This document shows, in pieces, positions 48,647-58,191 of a stretch of DNA of 64,000 nucleotides. Each line of letters begins with the position of its first letter. Positions within the stretch are counted from its first letter, which is position 1. A model generated the notes under the pieces. It was not told the origin of the DNA, ran no database searches, and worked only from the letters and a program-made list of their open reading frames with translations. Where the stretch lies: NCBI RefSeq assembly GCF_004022705.2, contig NZ_RZOY02000005.1, forward strand, positions 124,001 to 188,000, in the 5' to 3' direction. This DNA is from Mesorhizobium sp. M2D.F.Ca.ET.226.01.1.1. Lineage in GTDB: Bacteria; Pseudomonadota; Alphaproteobacteria; Rhizobiales; Rhizobiaceae. Both the position numbers and the translations under genes were made by a program.

Positions 48647-49456
48647 ATGGCGAACGGCGGCGCGGCAACTGAGGAAGCCACAGACGACGACGAAATCGTG
48701 CTTTCGGTTCGCGACGTCACTGTCGCCATCGATGACAAGGTGATCCTCGACAAGCTTTCGCTGGACATCACGCGCGGGGAAATCCTCGGCTTCGTCGGCG
48801 CCTCGGGCGCCGGCAAGTCGGTGCTGTTGCGCACCATACTGGGGCTGATGCCGAAGCAGTCGGGGACGATCAGCCTGTTCGGCGTCGATGTCGACAAGGC
48901 GAGCGACTTAGACCGCCAGCGCATCGATATGCGGCTCGGCGTGCTGTTCCAGCATGGCGCGCTGTTTTCGGCGCTGACGGTGCTGGAGAACGTGCAGGTG
49001 CCGATGCGTGAATATCTGGACCTGCCCAAGGCGCTGATGGACGAGCTCGCCATGCTCAAGATCGAGCTGGTCGGTTTGCCGCCAGACGCCGCGCAGAAAT
49101 TTCCCTCCGAGCTTTCCGGCGGCATGATCAAGCGCGCGGCGTTGGCGCGTGCGCTGGCGCTCGATCCCGACATCGTATTTCTCGACGAGCCGACCTCCGG
49201 GCTCGATCCGATCAGCGCCGCCGAATTCGACGAGCTGGTCGTCAAGCTGCGCGACACGATGGATCTGACCGTCTACATGGTCACGCACGATCTCGACACG
49301 CTGTTCACCGCCTGCGACCACGTTGCGGTGCTCGGCAAGAAGAAGGTGCTGGTCGAAGGCACGATCGACGACATGCTGAAGAGCGATGAGCCGTGGGTGA
49401 AATCCTATTTCCGCGGAAAACGCGCCCGGCAACTTGATCTTGCGGCGCGCGCATAG
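48647..49456 (+). CDS. MlaF-type ABC transporter ATP-binding protein
   Basis: A 269-residue ABC ATPase that powers the lipid transporter encoded around it. Walker A is GFVGASGAGKSVLLRT (about 46-61), the Q-loop is VLFQHGALFSALTVLENV, the signature is SELSGGMIKRAALARA, Walker B is IVFLDEPTSGLDP and the switch His is in VTHDLDTLFTACD. The LSGGM variant of the signature is normal for MlaF. It starts 1 base after the permease gene stop and is 14 bases from the MCE gene. Cytosolic face of the inner membrane. Confidence 0.94.
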   Translation: MANGGAATEEATDDDEIVLSVRDVTVAIDDKVILDKLSLDITRGEILGFVGASGAGKSVLLRTILGLMPKQSGTISLFGVDVDKASDLDRQRIDMRLGVLFQHGALFSALTVLENVQVPMREYLDLPKALMDELAMLKIELVGLPPDAAQKFPSELSGGMIKRAALARALALDPDIVFLDEPTSGLDPISAAEFDELVVKLRDTMDLTVYMVTHDLDTLFTACDHVAVLGKKKVLVEGTIDDMLKSDEPWVKSYFRGKRARQLDLAARA

Positions 49457-49470
49457 CGATAAGTGAGGCG

Positions 49471-50844
49471 ATGGAAACAAGAGCCAACTACGTAATTGTC
49501 GGCATCTTCACGCTGGGCGCGATCCTGGCGGCCTTCGCCTTCGTCTATTGGACGGCCGCGATCGGAGACCGGGGCGAAACAGCGATGCTGCGCGTGCGCA
49601 TCCCGGGCTCGGCCTCCGGCCTCAGCCGCGGCAGCCTGGTGCTGTTCAATGGCGTCAGGGTGGGCGACGTGAAGAACGTCTATATCGATGGCGACGATCC
49701 GACCGTCGCCATCGCCGACACCGAAATCGCCCGCTGGACGCCGATCACCAAGTCGACGCAGGCCGACATCGGACTTACCGGCCTCAGCGGCCAGGCCAAT
49801 ATCGAGCTCAAGGGTGCCGACCCTAAGGAAGCCAGGCTGCTCGACGAGGCGGAGAAGGAAGGCAGGGTCGCCGAGATCGTCGCCAACCCATCCGCGGTCA
49901 CCAACCTTTTGCAGACGGCGCAGAACATCTTTACGCGCGCCGACAAGGTGCTTAGCGAGCTCGAAGGCTTCACCAAGGACGTTCGCGGCCCGCTGACGCA
50001 GACGGTCAAGAACGTCGAGACCTTCTCGAACGCGCTGGCCAAGAATTCCGACGGTATCGACAAGTTCTTGTCGGCGGTGAGCTCGCTTTCGGACCAACTG
50101 AAGAATGTCTCGGGGCGGCTCGACAGCACGCTGAAAGCCGCCGAAGGCCTGCTCAATTCCGTCGACAAGGATCAGATCAAGAGCATCGTGGCCAATGTCG
50201 ATACGGTGACGGCGAACCTGAAGGAGACCTCGAAGCAGTTCGATACGGTCATCGACAACGTCAACACGGCGGTCGGCTCGATCAACGATTTCGCCAAGCA
50301 GACTCAAGGGACGCTGGCCAAGGTCAATGGCGTGCTCGATGGCATCGATCCGGCCGATGTCAAGGCCGCCTTGGCCAATATCCAGAAGGCCAGCGCCAGC
50401 GCCGACAAGGCGGCATCCGACATCGCCAGGGTCACCGACAAGATCGCCAACCGCTCCGACGACATCAACGACACGATCAAGAATGCCCGCCAGCTGGCGC
50501 AGCGGCTCAACGATGCCTCGGTTCGCGTCGATGGCATCCTGGCCAAGGTCGACAATCTCCTTGGATCCGGCGAAGCCAACGGCGTGATGGCCGATGCCAG
50601 GGCGACGCTGAAATCCTTCAAGCAGGTGGCCGACACGCTGAACTCCCGCCTCGGCACCATCGTCGACAACCTGTCGCGCTTCTCGGGCTCGGGGTTGCAG
50701 AATGTGGAAGCGCTGGTGCAGGACAGCCGCAGGTCCATCAACCGAATCGAGGAGGCGGTTACCGATCTCAGCCGCAATCCACAGCGCATTCTGTCTGGCG
50801 GCGAAGGCGAGGTCCGGCAGTTCGATGGAAGGGCACGGCGTTGA
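49471..50844 (+). CDS. MlaD-type MCE-domain substrate-binding protein
   Basis: A 457-residue periplasmic protein anchored by one N-terminal helix (YVIVGIFTLGAILAAFAFVY). The MCE domain follows, with LRVRIPGSASGLSRGSLVLF, GVRVGDVKNVYID and QADIGLTGLSGQANIELKG. From about residue 130 it is a long amphipathic helical region with repeated ADKVLSELEG-like and DNVNTAVGSINDFA segments, likely a coiled-coil tunnel extension as in long MCE proteins. It lacks the short form seen in E. coli MlaD (183 residues). It should hand lipid across the periplasm; direction is unknown. Confidence 0.92.
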   Translation: METRANYVIVGIFTLGAILAAFAFVYWTAAIGDRGETAMLRVRIPGSASGLSRGSLVLFNGVRVGDVKNVYIDGDDPTVAIADTEIARWTPITKSTQADIGLTGLSGQANIELKGADPKEARLLDEAEKEGRVAEIVANPSAVTNLLQTAQNIFTRADKVLSELEGFTKDVRGPLTQTVKNVETFSNALAKNSDGIDKFLSAVSSLSDQLKNVSGRLDSTLKAAEGLLNSVDKDQIKSIVANVDTVTANLKETSKQFDTVIDNVNTAVGSINDFAKQTQGTLAKVNGVLDGIDPADVKAALANIQKASASADKAASDIARVTDKIANRSDDINDTIKNARQLAQRLNDASVRVDGILAKVDNLLGSGEANGVMADARATLKSFKQVADTLNSRLGTIVDNLSRFSGSGLQNVEALVQDSRRSINRIEEAVTDLSRNPQRILSGGEGEVRQFDGRARR

Positions 50845-50914
50845 CTTCGGCCGCCGCGACCGCCAAGAAAATAAACCGCGAATGCGGGTTGATCGGGGAC
50901 AACGGGGATCACGC

Positions 50915-51526
50915 GTGAAGTCGGTCAGGGTGGTGGCGGGTAGTTTGAGATCATCCGCGGCGGCATTGCTGGTGCTTGCGGTTGCCGGCTGTGCAGCCCT
51001 GGGCGGCAAGCCGCCGCCGCTAGACACGTTTGAATTGTCCGCCCCGTCGGTCGACGTGCATGCTCACAGCCGTCGCCAGATTCTGATCGCTCAGCCATCC
51101 GCGCTCAAGGCGTTGGACAGCCAGAACATCGTCATCAGGCCCTCCGACCAGTCGATCCAGTTCCTGAAGGGCGCGCAATGGGCGGACAGGCTGCCGCTGA
51201 TCGTGCAGGCGAGGCTGGGCGAGACCTTCCAGCGCTCTGGCAGCTTCGCCGGCGTCGGCAAGCCGGGCGAGGGGCTGGCGATCGACTACCAGATCATCGT
51301 CGAGGTGCGTTCCTTCGAAGTGCGCGTCAATGGCGGCGAGCATGCCGATGTCGACCTGTTCGTGCGCATCCTGAACGACCGCAACGGCGAGGTGCGCGCC
51401 TCGAAGAACTTCACCGCGAGCGCGCCGGTCTCCGGCAGCGGCAATGCCGCCTATGTCGCCGCGCTGGACAGCGCCTTTGGCCAGGCGGCAAAGGATATCG
51501 TCCGCTGGACGGACTCAACGATCTGA
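50915..51526 (+). CDS. ABC-type transport auxiliary lipoprotein (PqiC/DUF330-like)
   Basis: A 203-residue lipoprotein. The signal ends in the lipobox LVLAVAGC. The rest has TFELSAPSVDVHAHSRRQIL, RPSDQSIQFLKGAQWADRLP and DYQIIVEVRSFEVRVNGGEH, matching the ABC_trans_aux (PqiC) family that anchors MCE systems at the outer membrane. The GTG start at 50915 has GGGGA 6 bases upstream, while ATG 50882 has none. It is the last gene of the Mla operon, 70 bases after the MCE gene, and ends at a strong bidirectional terminator. Confidence 0.88.
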   Translation: MKSVRVVAGSLRSSAAALLVLAVAGCAALGGKPPPLDTFELSAPSVDVHAHSRRQILIAQPSALKALDSQNIVIRPSDQSIQFLKGAQWADRLPLIVQARLGETFQRSGSFAGVGKPGEGLAIDYQIIVEVRSFEVRVNGGEHADVDLFVRILNDRNGEVRASKNFTASAPVSGSGNAAYVAALDSAFGQAAKDIVRWTDSTI

Positions 51527-51563
51527 ACGACTCGGCCAAGCTACAAATCAATTCATGGACATG

Positions 51564-51590
51564 AAAAAGGCGGGCCGAAGCCCGCCTTTT
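51564..51590. terminator. Bidirectional terminator between the Mla operon and the rgsE-like gene
   Basis: A perfect 9-bp stem pairs AAGGCGGGC (51567-51575) with GCCCGCCTT (51580-51588) around a CGAA tetraloop, preceded by an A-run and followed by TT. It lies 40 bases after the lipoprotein stop and 25 bases after the rgsE-like stop on the other strand. Confidence 0.85.
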
Positions 51591-51612
51591 CGGTTCCGAA
51601 CTGCCCGGCGCC

Positions 51613-54600
51613 TCAGTGCAGACGGCCGCTGGCGTGGGCCAGCATGGTGTAGACCTTGCCGGTGTCGGACGTCAGATAGGTCTGCGCCATGATGTTGTCG
51701 CGGTCGTTGCGCGAGACATCCTTGAGCAGCTTTTCGAAATCCTCGCAGTAGCGATCGACCGCGGCGCGGAATTCCGCCTCGGCCTGATATTTGCGGCGGA
51801 TCTCGTCGAAGGTCTGCTGGCCCTTCAGCGTGTAGAGGCGACGGGTGAACACGTCGCGTTCGCCGCGACGGTAGCGGTTCCAAAGCTCGATCGAAGCGTC
51901 GTGATCGATCGCCCGGGCGATATCGACGGAGAGCGAGTTGAGCGACTCCATGACATGCAGCGGCGAGCGCTGGGCAGGCGTCGCGCGCGGCGCTTCGGCC
52001 GGCGCCGCCGGCCTCAGCTCTTCCTCACGCGAGGCGTTGGTCAGCAGGTCGCGCACCCAGCCGCCCTGCGTGGGCTTGCCGTTCGGCTCGCGGCGCGGCG
52101 CTTCGGCCGGACGTTCGAGATCGAGCGTGCCGCGCAGCGTGGTCTCGGCAAGCGGCGCCTGCGGAGCGCGAGGCGCCGGTTGCGGCTGTGGCTGAGGCTG
52201 CGGAGCCGGCGGACGGCGCAGCGGCGGTTCGGCGGCGCGGGCCGGCGCCTGCTGCGGAGCAGGGCGCAGACCGCGCGGTTCACCCTGCTCGCTCGAACCG
52301 CTGCGGCCGGATTTCGCAACGATATCCGACAGTTCCTTGAGCGCATTGATCTGCTCGGAGACGGCGCGGCGGATGGCCGAAGTCGATTCCTTGGCCTCTT
52401 CCGGCATCTCGATGACGCCCTTCTTCAGTTCGGCGCGGGTCAGGTCGAGCTCGCTCTTGATCGAGCTCGCGGTGCGGCGCATCTCCTCGGTGGCGTCGGC
52501 GAAGCGACGCGTTGCCGAATCGACGACCTCGGCGATCGCCGTGCGGATCTTTTCCGCCGACTCCATCGTGCGGCCTTCCGCGGTCTGCATCGTCTGGCCG
52601 ACGAGGCTTTCGAAGGAACGCATCACCTTTTCGAGGTCTTCCGACTTCTTGACCAGGCCCACGGCGAGGTCTTCCAGCGAGGACTGACGCTCCAGCGTGT
52701 GCTCGAGGTTGCTCTGCGCGGAGCTGAGCAAATTCGAGGCGCTGGAGAGCAGCCGGCTGTGCTCGTCGAACTTGGTCGCGATCGAGGCCACCTCGCGCAG
52801 CGTCGCCGACGACAGGTCGGTGAGCCGCGTCGTGTTGGAATCGACCAGACGCGCCGAGCTGGCGAAGGTCTGGGCGGCCTTCTCGGTGGTCGAGGCGAAG
52901 CTCTGCGTGCTGCCCGAGAGCCGTTCCTCGACCTGGCCGAGGTTGACGGCGGCCTGCTCGATGAGCTGGCCGAGCTGCGCGCTGGAGGTCGTCATGCGGC
53001 CGATGAGATCGGCCACGCTGTCGGCGAGCGAGGAACGCGCGCCTTCGACGGCCGAGAGCGTCTCGGCGGTGCGGCCGGCCAGTGCGTTGACGAGGGCCGC
53101 GTTTTCGCTGCGCAGCTTCTCGGTCGCCCGCTCGGTGACTTCTTCCATGCTGCGCTGCAGCTCCGAGCCGCCCTGGGCGAAGCGCTCGACCAAAGGCCTG
53201 GCCGTCTCGTCGAGGATCTTGGCCATTTCGGCGGAGCGGGCGGCAAGCATGGTGTTGAGCTCGCGCGTGTTCGAGCCGATGGTCTTGGCCGCCTCGTTGG
53301 TGCTCTGGCCGATATGCTGGCCGACCGCCGTGAAGGTCTCGGCAATGACATTGGCGCGCGAGATCAGCTGGGCCTCGGCGCTGGAGACCTGCTCGTTGAG
53401 CTTCTGGCCCATCGTTTCGGCGGTGTAGGCGAGGCGGTTTTCCACGCTCGCAACCTGGTCCTCGACGCGGGCGGCGGCGGCCGCGGCACTCGCGGCAAGC
53501 CGCTCGTCGGCGCCGGCCAACGCCTGCTCGATTTCGCGGGCGTGGACGGCGAGTTCCTGACCGGTCTGGCGGGCGCGGTCGGCAACACGCTGCTCGGTCG
53601 CGGCGAAGGCGCCGACGATCGTGTCGGCATGCTCGCCAATGGTCGAGCTCGTCGAAGCGATGCGCGACACCAGGCGGTTGTCGGCTTCATCGAAGATGCG
53701 GCCGATTTCGCTGGCGCGGGCCGAAAGCGCTTCCGAGCCCTCGGCAATGCGCGCCATGAGCTGCTGGTCGGCGCCGTCGAAGATGCGACCGAGATCGGAG
53801 GCACGGGCGGCCAGCGCTTCGGCCGACTCGCTGATGCGCATCGAGAGCCGCTCGTCCGCGCCCTCGAAGTTGCGCAGGATGTCGCCGGCACGCGAGGCAA
53901 GCGACTGGGCGGTCTCGACGGCGCGGGCAACCAGCTTCTGGTCGGCCGCGTCGAAGGTGTTGGCGATCTCGCCGGCGCGCGTGGCCAGCTTGTCGGCTGT
54001 TTCCTCGGCACGGGCCATCAGCGAGTTCGATGCGTCGTCGGCGCGCGCCATCAGCATGTTGGACGTGTCCTGGGCACGTTCGTGCAGACGCCGGTCCGCC
54101 GCTTCGAAGGCCTGGGCGACATCCTCGGCCCTGGCAAGCAGCGCCGCGGACGTCTGCTCGGCGCGCTCGGCGATCTTGCGGTCGGCGTCGCTGAAGGCGG
54201 CTCCGGCCTGCTCGTGCAGCGTGCTGGTGACTTCCATGACCTTGTCGCGCAGCGCGCCCGCCACGAAGACAGCGGTCTTTTCCAGCACGCCGCGGACATT
54301 GTCGACACCGGTGGACAGCGCACGCTCCATGGTGCCCGCGCGCTCCTCGATGACGCCGGTCTGCCGGCTGAAGGCCTGCTCGATCTTCTCGACATCGGCG
54401 GCGATCGCCGCCGAGATGTCGTTGCTCCTGGCAGCGATCTGGTCGATATGGCCGGAGACCGAACGATCGACCTCCTTGCGCGCATCGGCGAGCTTGACGA
54501 GATCGTCCTCCAGGGCGCGGGCCAGCATGTTGCGACCCTCGGACAGCTTGCCGACATGGCCGGCGATGACGTCGTCGATCTCGGAACGGCTCTCCGTCAG

Positions 54601-57600
54601 CTTCTGCAGGTCCGCTTCGAGCGCGCGCCTGAGGATATCGCGGCCTTCGGCGAGCTTCTCGACCTGGCCCGCCACCAGGCCATCGATGCCGGAACGGCTT
54701 TCGGCCAGTTTGGCGAGGTCGGCCTCAAGGGCGCGCGTCAGCACATCGCGACCTTCGGCGAGCTTCTCGACCTGGCCGGCGACAAGGCCGTCGATCGACG
54801 CGCGGCTTTCGGCGAGCTTGGCAAGGTCGGCTTCCAGCGCGCGCTTGAGGATGTCGCGGCCTTCAGCGAGCTTTTCGACCTGGCCCGCAACCAGCCCGTC
54901 AATGCTGGAACGGCTTTCGGCCAGCTTCGCGAGATCGTCTTCCAGCGCCTTGGACAGCGTCGCGCGGTTCTGCGACAGCTGGTCGGCATGGGTCTGCATG
55001 AGGCCGCTGGCATTGGCCATATCGGCTTCGAGCGCACGCGAGAGCTCGGCGCGGTGGTCGGTGATCTTCTGCGAATGATCGACGACCGCGCCCTGGATGG
55101 TGTTGAGGTCGGCTTCCAGTGCGCGCTTGAGGATATCGCGGCCCTCGGCGAGCTTCTCGACCTGGCCGGCGACCAGCCCATCGATGCTGGAACGGCTTTC
55201 GGCGAGCTTGGCGAGATCGTCCTCGAGCGACTTGGACAGCACCGAACGGTCCTGAACGAGCCGGTTCTGATGCGCGGCAACGGCGCCGCTGACATTCTGA
55301 AGGTCATCCTCCAGGGCTCTCGACAGGGCCGACCGATCTTGCGCCAGCTTGTTCTGATGATCGGCAATGGCGCCGCTGACAGCCTGCAGGTCGGTTTCGA
55401 GTGCTTTCGACAACTGCGCGCGATCCTCGAGCACCCTGTCCGAATGTCCCGCGATGGCACCCTTGATGGTGTTGATGTCGGCTTCCAGGGCCCGCCGGAG
55501 AATATCGCGGCCTTCGGCGAGCTTCTCGACCTGGCCGGCCACGAGGCCGTCGATCGAGGCGCGGCTTTCTGCCAGCTTATTGAGATCGGCCTCCAGCGTC
55601 TGCGACAGCAGGCTGCGATCCTCGGCGAGCTTGCCGGCATGGCTGTCGATCAGGCCGCGGATGCCGCTCAGATCGCTTTCAAGCGCTCGGCTGAGTTCAC
55701 CACGATCCTCGGCGAGCTTGGTCGAGTGGGTCTCGATCAGGTTCCTGATGCCGATAATGTCGGTTTCGAGCGCCTTGGCGAGCACGGCACGGCCTTCGGC
55801 AATCTTCTCGACCTGACCGGCGACGAGGCCGTCGACCGCGGCGCGGCTGTCGGCGAGCTTGCCGAGATCAGCCTCCAGGGCGCGCGCCAGGATGTTGCGT
55901 CCCTCGGCCAGCTTGCCGACATGGCCGGCGACCATTTCATCAATCATCGTACGGGCTTGGACGAGCCTGCCGGAGTCTTCGTTCAGGACCTGAGACAGGC
56001 GATTGCGGCCTTCCTCGAGTTGCTCAAGATGGCTGCCGAGCGACGCATCGATGGCGGCGCGCGACTCGTTCACCTTGCGCAGGTCTTCCTCCAGCGCGCG
56101 CGAGATCAGGCCGCGGCCTTCCGCCAGCTTCTGCACCTGGTTGGTGACGGCGGCATCAATTTCAGCGCGGCCTTCGGCGAATTTCGCCAGGTCTTCCTGC
56201 ATGGCGGCGGCCATGCGCTCGCGGCTCTCGGAAAGCGAGCGGCTGTGGTTCTCGACGGCTTCCTCGATGCCGACGCGGGCGTTGGCAAGCCGCTGGATGT
56301 CGGCATCGAAGGAGCGCGACACCACATGCCGGGCCGCTTCCATGCGGCCAGCGAAGTCGGTGGCGCGGGCTTCGAGCATGGAGGAGGTCGAGGAGATGAT
56401 GTCGGCCATGTCGGCGCCGATCTGGGTCTTGCCCTGATCGATCATCGCCGACAGCGTGTCCTTGCTTTCGGCGAAGGCGTGGGCGATTTCCTTCGCACGC
56501 TCCACCATCGTCTCGTTGATCTGGCGCGCGCGCGCCTCGAGGGCGGCGTTGAGCTTCTGCGTGCCGGTGTCGAGCGCCTCGGCACGGGTCTGGAATTCGC
56601 TGATCAGCGCTTGGCCGCGTTCGGCCAGCGTCCGTTCGATGCCGCTGAGGCTCGCCTCGAATTCGGAGTTCAGCGTGCGGGCAGCGCCGCCGAGAAGAGA
56701 GACCATCCCATTCGTGCGGTCGTCAAGCAGGTCGGTCAGCGAGCGGGTGAGGCCGTCGGTGGTGTCGGTCAGCTTGGCGATGCGGGTGTCGAGCAGGCTG
56801 GCGAAGGCCTCGCCGGACGTCGAAAGCCGGTCGGTGATGTTGTCCAGGCGCGATTCGACTGAATCGAAGATCGACGTCGAGCTTTCATTGATGCGATCGA
56901 TCAGCGTGTCGCCGGAATTGTTGATCGTCATCGACAGCTTGGTCGACGCGTTGAGGATGGAGTCGCGAATGATGTCGCTGGCCGCGCCGATCTCATCGCG
57001 CAGCGTCTCGTGCGCGCTGGCGATCGAGGCGCGAACGCGCTCGGCATGGGTGACGACGGCCTCGCGCTCGCTGCCGAGACCATCGACCAGCGAACGGATG
57101 CGGGCCTCGTTTTCGGAATAGGAGCGTTCGATCTGGCTGACTTCGCCATGCACGAGCGTTTCGAGCTCCACCGCGCGGGCGAGAGTCCGCTCGATGCCTT
57201 CGCCCATCGCCGCCACCTCGCGGCGAACAGCCTGGCCGATCATCATGACGCGGTCCTGGGCGAGGTTTTCGGGCTCCGCCAGGCGGAAGGCGACTTCAGT
57301 CATCGATTGTGCGGCGATGCGCATTTCCTGCGCGCGCCGGATCATGGCGGCGAACGCCCAGAACAGGATGACCGGAACGATCGCGGCAACCGCCAGGCCG
57401 ATCAGTTCGGGACGGGCGAAGAACTGGTCGAAGGTGCGGATCTTCCAGATGCCCGAGCCGAACAGCAGGTTGGCCAGGCCGCCGGCGCCGGCGATCCAGG
57501 CCAGCGAGATGAACGCGATCACCCAGTAGACGGTGCTCGATGCACGGCGGTTGAGGCCGTGCAGCAGCGTCTTGTAATCCTTCTGGCGGTCATCATTGGC

Positions 57601-57894
57601 GGGCGTGAAGCCGGCGGGCGGAGAAAAACCGGCCGGCTGCGCATTGCGCGGTTCAACAGGGCGCAACTCGGCCGGCTTGGGGGGCTGAGGGGCGCTTGCC
57701 GGCTCCGTCCGCTGGCTGCGACCTTCGCGCGCCAGTTCGTCGGCTGCCGCCGAGATCTGCGCTTCGAGGTCCTCCATCGACGCCGCCATATCGAGGCCGC
57801 CGTCGTCGCCGTTAAGGTCAAGGTCGAGCGCCTTTTCCAGTTCCGCGGCTACGTCGCTGTCGAGAGACTTCGTCGTCGTTGGTTTCTTAGCCAT
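51613..57894 (-). CDS. rgsE: Giant membrane-anchored repeat protein, Growth Pole Ring (GPR/RgsE) type
   Basis: A 2093-residue protein. An acidic, Pro-rich cytosolic N-terminus (1-118) is followed by two transmembrane helices (about 121-143 and 164-185) and a very long alpha-helical region. Residues 533-1196 are twenty tandem units of 36 or 29 residues such as LAESRSSIDGLVAGQVEKLA; residues 1237-1490 are mostly 29-residue units such as ADERLSMRISESAEALAARA. A Pro/Gln-rich linker (about 1890-1990) leads to a conserved C-terminal domain with SIELWNRYRRGERDVFTRRL. Size, two membrane helices and apolipoprotein-like repeats match GPR of Agrobacterium and RgsE of Sinorhizobium, which form a ring at the growing pole. 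The identification is from architecture, not alignment. Confidence 0.8.
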   Translation of the reverse strand: MAKKPTTTKSLDSDVAAELEKALDLDLNGDDGGLDMAASMEDLEAQISAAADELAREGRSQRTEPASAPQPPKPAELRPVEPRNAQPAGFSPPAGFTPANDDRQKDYKTLLHGLNRRASSTVYWVIAFISLAWIAGAGGLANLLFGSGIWKIRTFDQFFARPELIGLAVAAIVPVILFWAFAAMIRRAQEMRIAAQSMTEVAFRLAEPENLAQDRVMMIGQAVRREVAAMGEGIERTLARAVELETLVHGEVSQIERSYSENEARIRSLVDGLGSEREAVVTHAERVRASIASAHETLRDEIGAASDIIRDSILNASTKLSMTINNSGDTLIDRINESSTSIFDSVESRLDNITDRLSTSGEAFASLLDTRIAKLTDTTDGLTRSLTDLLDDRTNGMVSLLGGAARTLNSEFEASLSGIERTLAERGQALISEFQTRAEALDTGTQKLNAALEARARQINETMVERAKEIAHAFAESKDTLSAMIDQGKTQIGADMADIISSTSSMLEARATDFAGRMEAARHVVSRSFDADIQRLANARVGIEEAVENHSRSLSESRERMAAAMQEDLAKFAEGRAEIDAAVTNQVQKLAEGRGLISRALEEDLRKVNESRAAIDASLGSHLEQLEEGRNRLSQVLNEDSGRLVQARTMIDEMVAGHVGKLAEGRNILARALEADLGKLADSRAAVDGLVAGQVEKIAEGRAVLAKALETDIIGIRNLIETHSTKLAEDRGELSRALESDLSGIRGLIDSHAGKLAEDRSLLSQTLEADLNKLAESRASIDGLVAGQVEKLAEGRDILRRALEADINTIKGAIAGHSDRVLEDRAQLSKALETDLQAVSGAIADHQNKLAQDRSALSRALEDDLQNVSGAVAAHQNRLVQDRSVLSKSLEDDLAKLAESRSSIDGLVAGQVEKLAEGRDILKRALEADLNTIQGAVVDHSQKITDHRAELSRALEADMANASGLMQTHADQLSQNRATLSKALEDDLAKLAESRSSIDGLVAGQVEKLAEGRDILKRALEADLAKLAESRASIDGLVAGQVEKLAEGRDVLTRALEADLAKLAESRSGIDGLVAGQVEKLAEGRDILRRALEADLQKLTESRSEIDDVIAGHVGKLSEGRNMLARALEDDLVKLADARKEVDRSVSGHIDQIAARSNDISAAIAADVEKIEQAFSRQTGVIEERAGTMERALSTGVDNVRGVLEKTAVFVAGALRDKVMEVTSTLHEQAGAAFSDADRKIAERAEQTSAALLARAEDVAQAFEAADRRLHERAQDTSNMLMARADDASNSLMARAEETADKLATRAGEIANTFDAADQKLVARAVETAQSLASRAGDILRNFEGADERLSMRISESAEALAARASDLGRIFDGADQQLMARIAEGSEALSARASEIGRIFDEADNRLVSRIASTSSTIGEHADTIVGAFAATEQRVADRARQTGQELAVHAREIEQALAGADERLAASAAAAAARVEDQVASVENRLAYTAETMGQKLNEQVSSAEAQLISRANVIAETFTAVGQHIGQSTNEAAKTIGSNTRELNTMLAARSAEMAKILDETARPLVERFAQGGSELQRSMEEVTERATEKLRSENAALVNALAGRTAETLSAVEGARSSLADSVADLIGRMTTSSAQLGQLIEQAAVNLGQVEERLSGSTQSFASTTEKAAQTFASSARLVDSNTTRLTDLSSATLREVASIATKFDEHSRLLSSASNLLSSAQSNLEHTLERQSSLEDLAVGLVKKSEDLEKVMRSFESLVGQTMQTAEGRTMESAEKIRTAIAEVVDSATRRFADATEEMRRTASSIKSELDLTRAELKKGVIEMPEEAKESTSAIRRAVSEQINALKELSDIVAKSGRSGSSEQGEPRGLRPAPQQAPARAAEPPLRRPPAPQPQPQPQPAPRAPQAPLAETTLRGTLDLERPAEAPRREPNGKPTQGGWVRDLLTNASREEELRPAAPAEAPRATPAQRSPLHVMESLNSLSVDIARAIDHDASIELWNRYRRGERDVFTRRLYTLKGQQTFDEIRRKYQAEAEFRAAVDRYCEDFEKLLKDVSRNDRDNIMAQTYLTSDTGKVYTMLAHASGRLH
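53425..54186 (-). repeat. Coding repeat array 2 in the rgsE-like gene (29-residue, 87-bp units)
   Basis: Residues 1237-1490 contain consecutive 29-residue units that begin A-D-x-x-L and end near x-I-F-D/E, for example ADQQLMARIAEGSEALSARA. One unit (1266-1316) is 51 residues, that is 29 plus 22, with an inner duplication of LMARAxxxxxxL. Confidence 0.85.
54307..56298 (-). repeat. Coding repeat array 1 in the rgsE-like gene (mixed 36- and 29-residue units)
   Basis: Residues 533-1196 divide into twelve 36-residue and eight 29-residue units, most ending in L-E-x-D. The order is five of 36, two of 29, one of 36, three of 29, one of 36, two of 29, five of 36, one of 29. Two 36-residue units beginning LAKLAESRSSIDGLVAGQVE are identical. 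The length difference is exactly one heptad. Confidence 0.88.
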
Positions 57895-58191
57895 GCCTTC
57901 GCTACCCTGTACTAGCTGCCGCGGGACTTATGATTATGGCCTGATTCTGGCCCGATTCTGGCTTGTATACCCCGCGCAGGAGGCTGAAAAATGGACCTCC
58001 GTATCGTAATGACACACGGGGGTAAAGAAAACATGCATTCCGGGCGATACGTAAAACTTTAAATATAAGGTTAACGCAAGCGTGATCCGGACGCCTCTGT
58101 GACAACATTTTTCACCTGCAACCGTTAACCCGTTGGCGACTGGAGTCGCCTATCTTCTTGGGCGCGTCTGCCCACTTTATATGGAGTTGCA
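57895..58191. other. 297-bp divergent promoter region of the rgsE-like and HPt genes
   Basis: There is no gene-like translation. It is AT-richer than its surroundings at 58010-58090 (ACTTTAAATATAAGGTTAAC at about 58052), where promoters for either side may lie. No clear terminator or palindrome was found. Confidence 0.4.

Noticed and set aside
54600..55900. CRISPR or non-coding tandem array in the 108-bp repeats
   Set aside because: Units are in one uninterrupted reading frame, vary mainly at the protein-silent level and encode coiled-coil repeats.
51616..56862. 1748-codon plus-strand open frame opposite the rgsE-like gene
   Set aside because: Its periodic content only mirrors the coding repeats of the minus-strand protein; no start signal, no domain, and it runs through the bidirectional terminator side.
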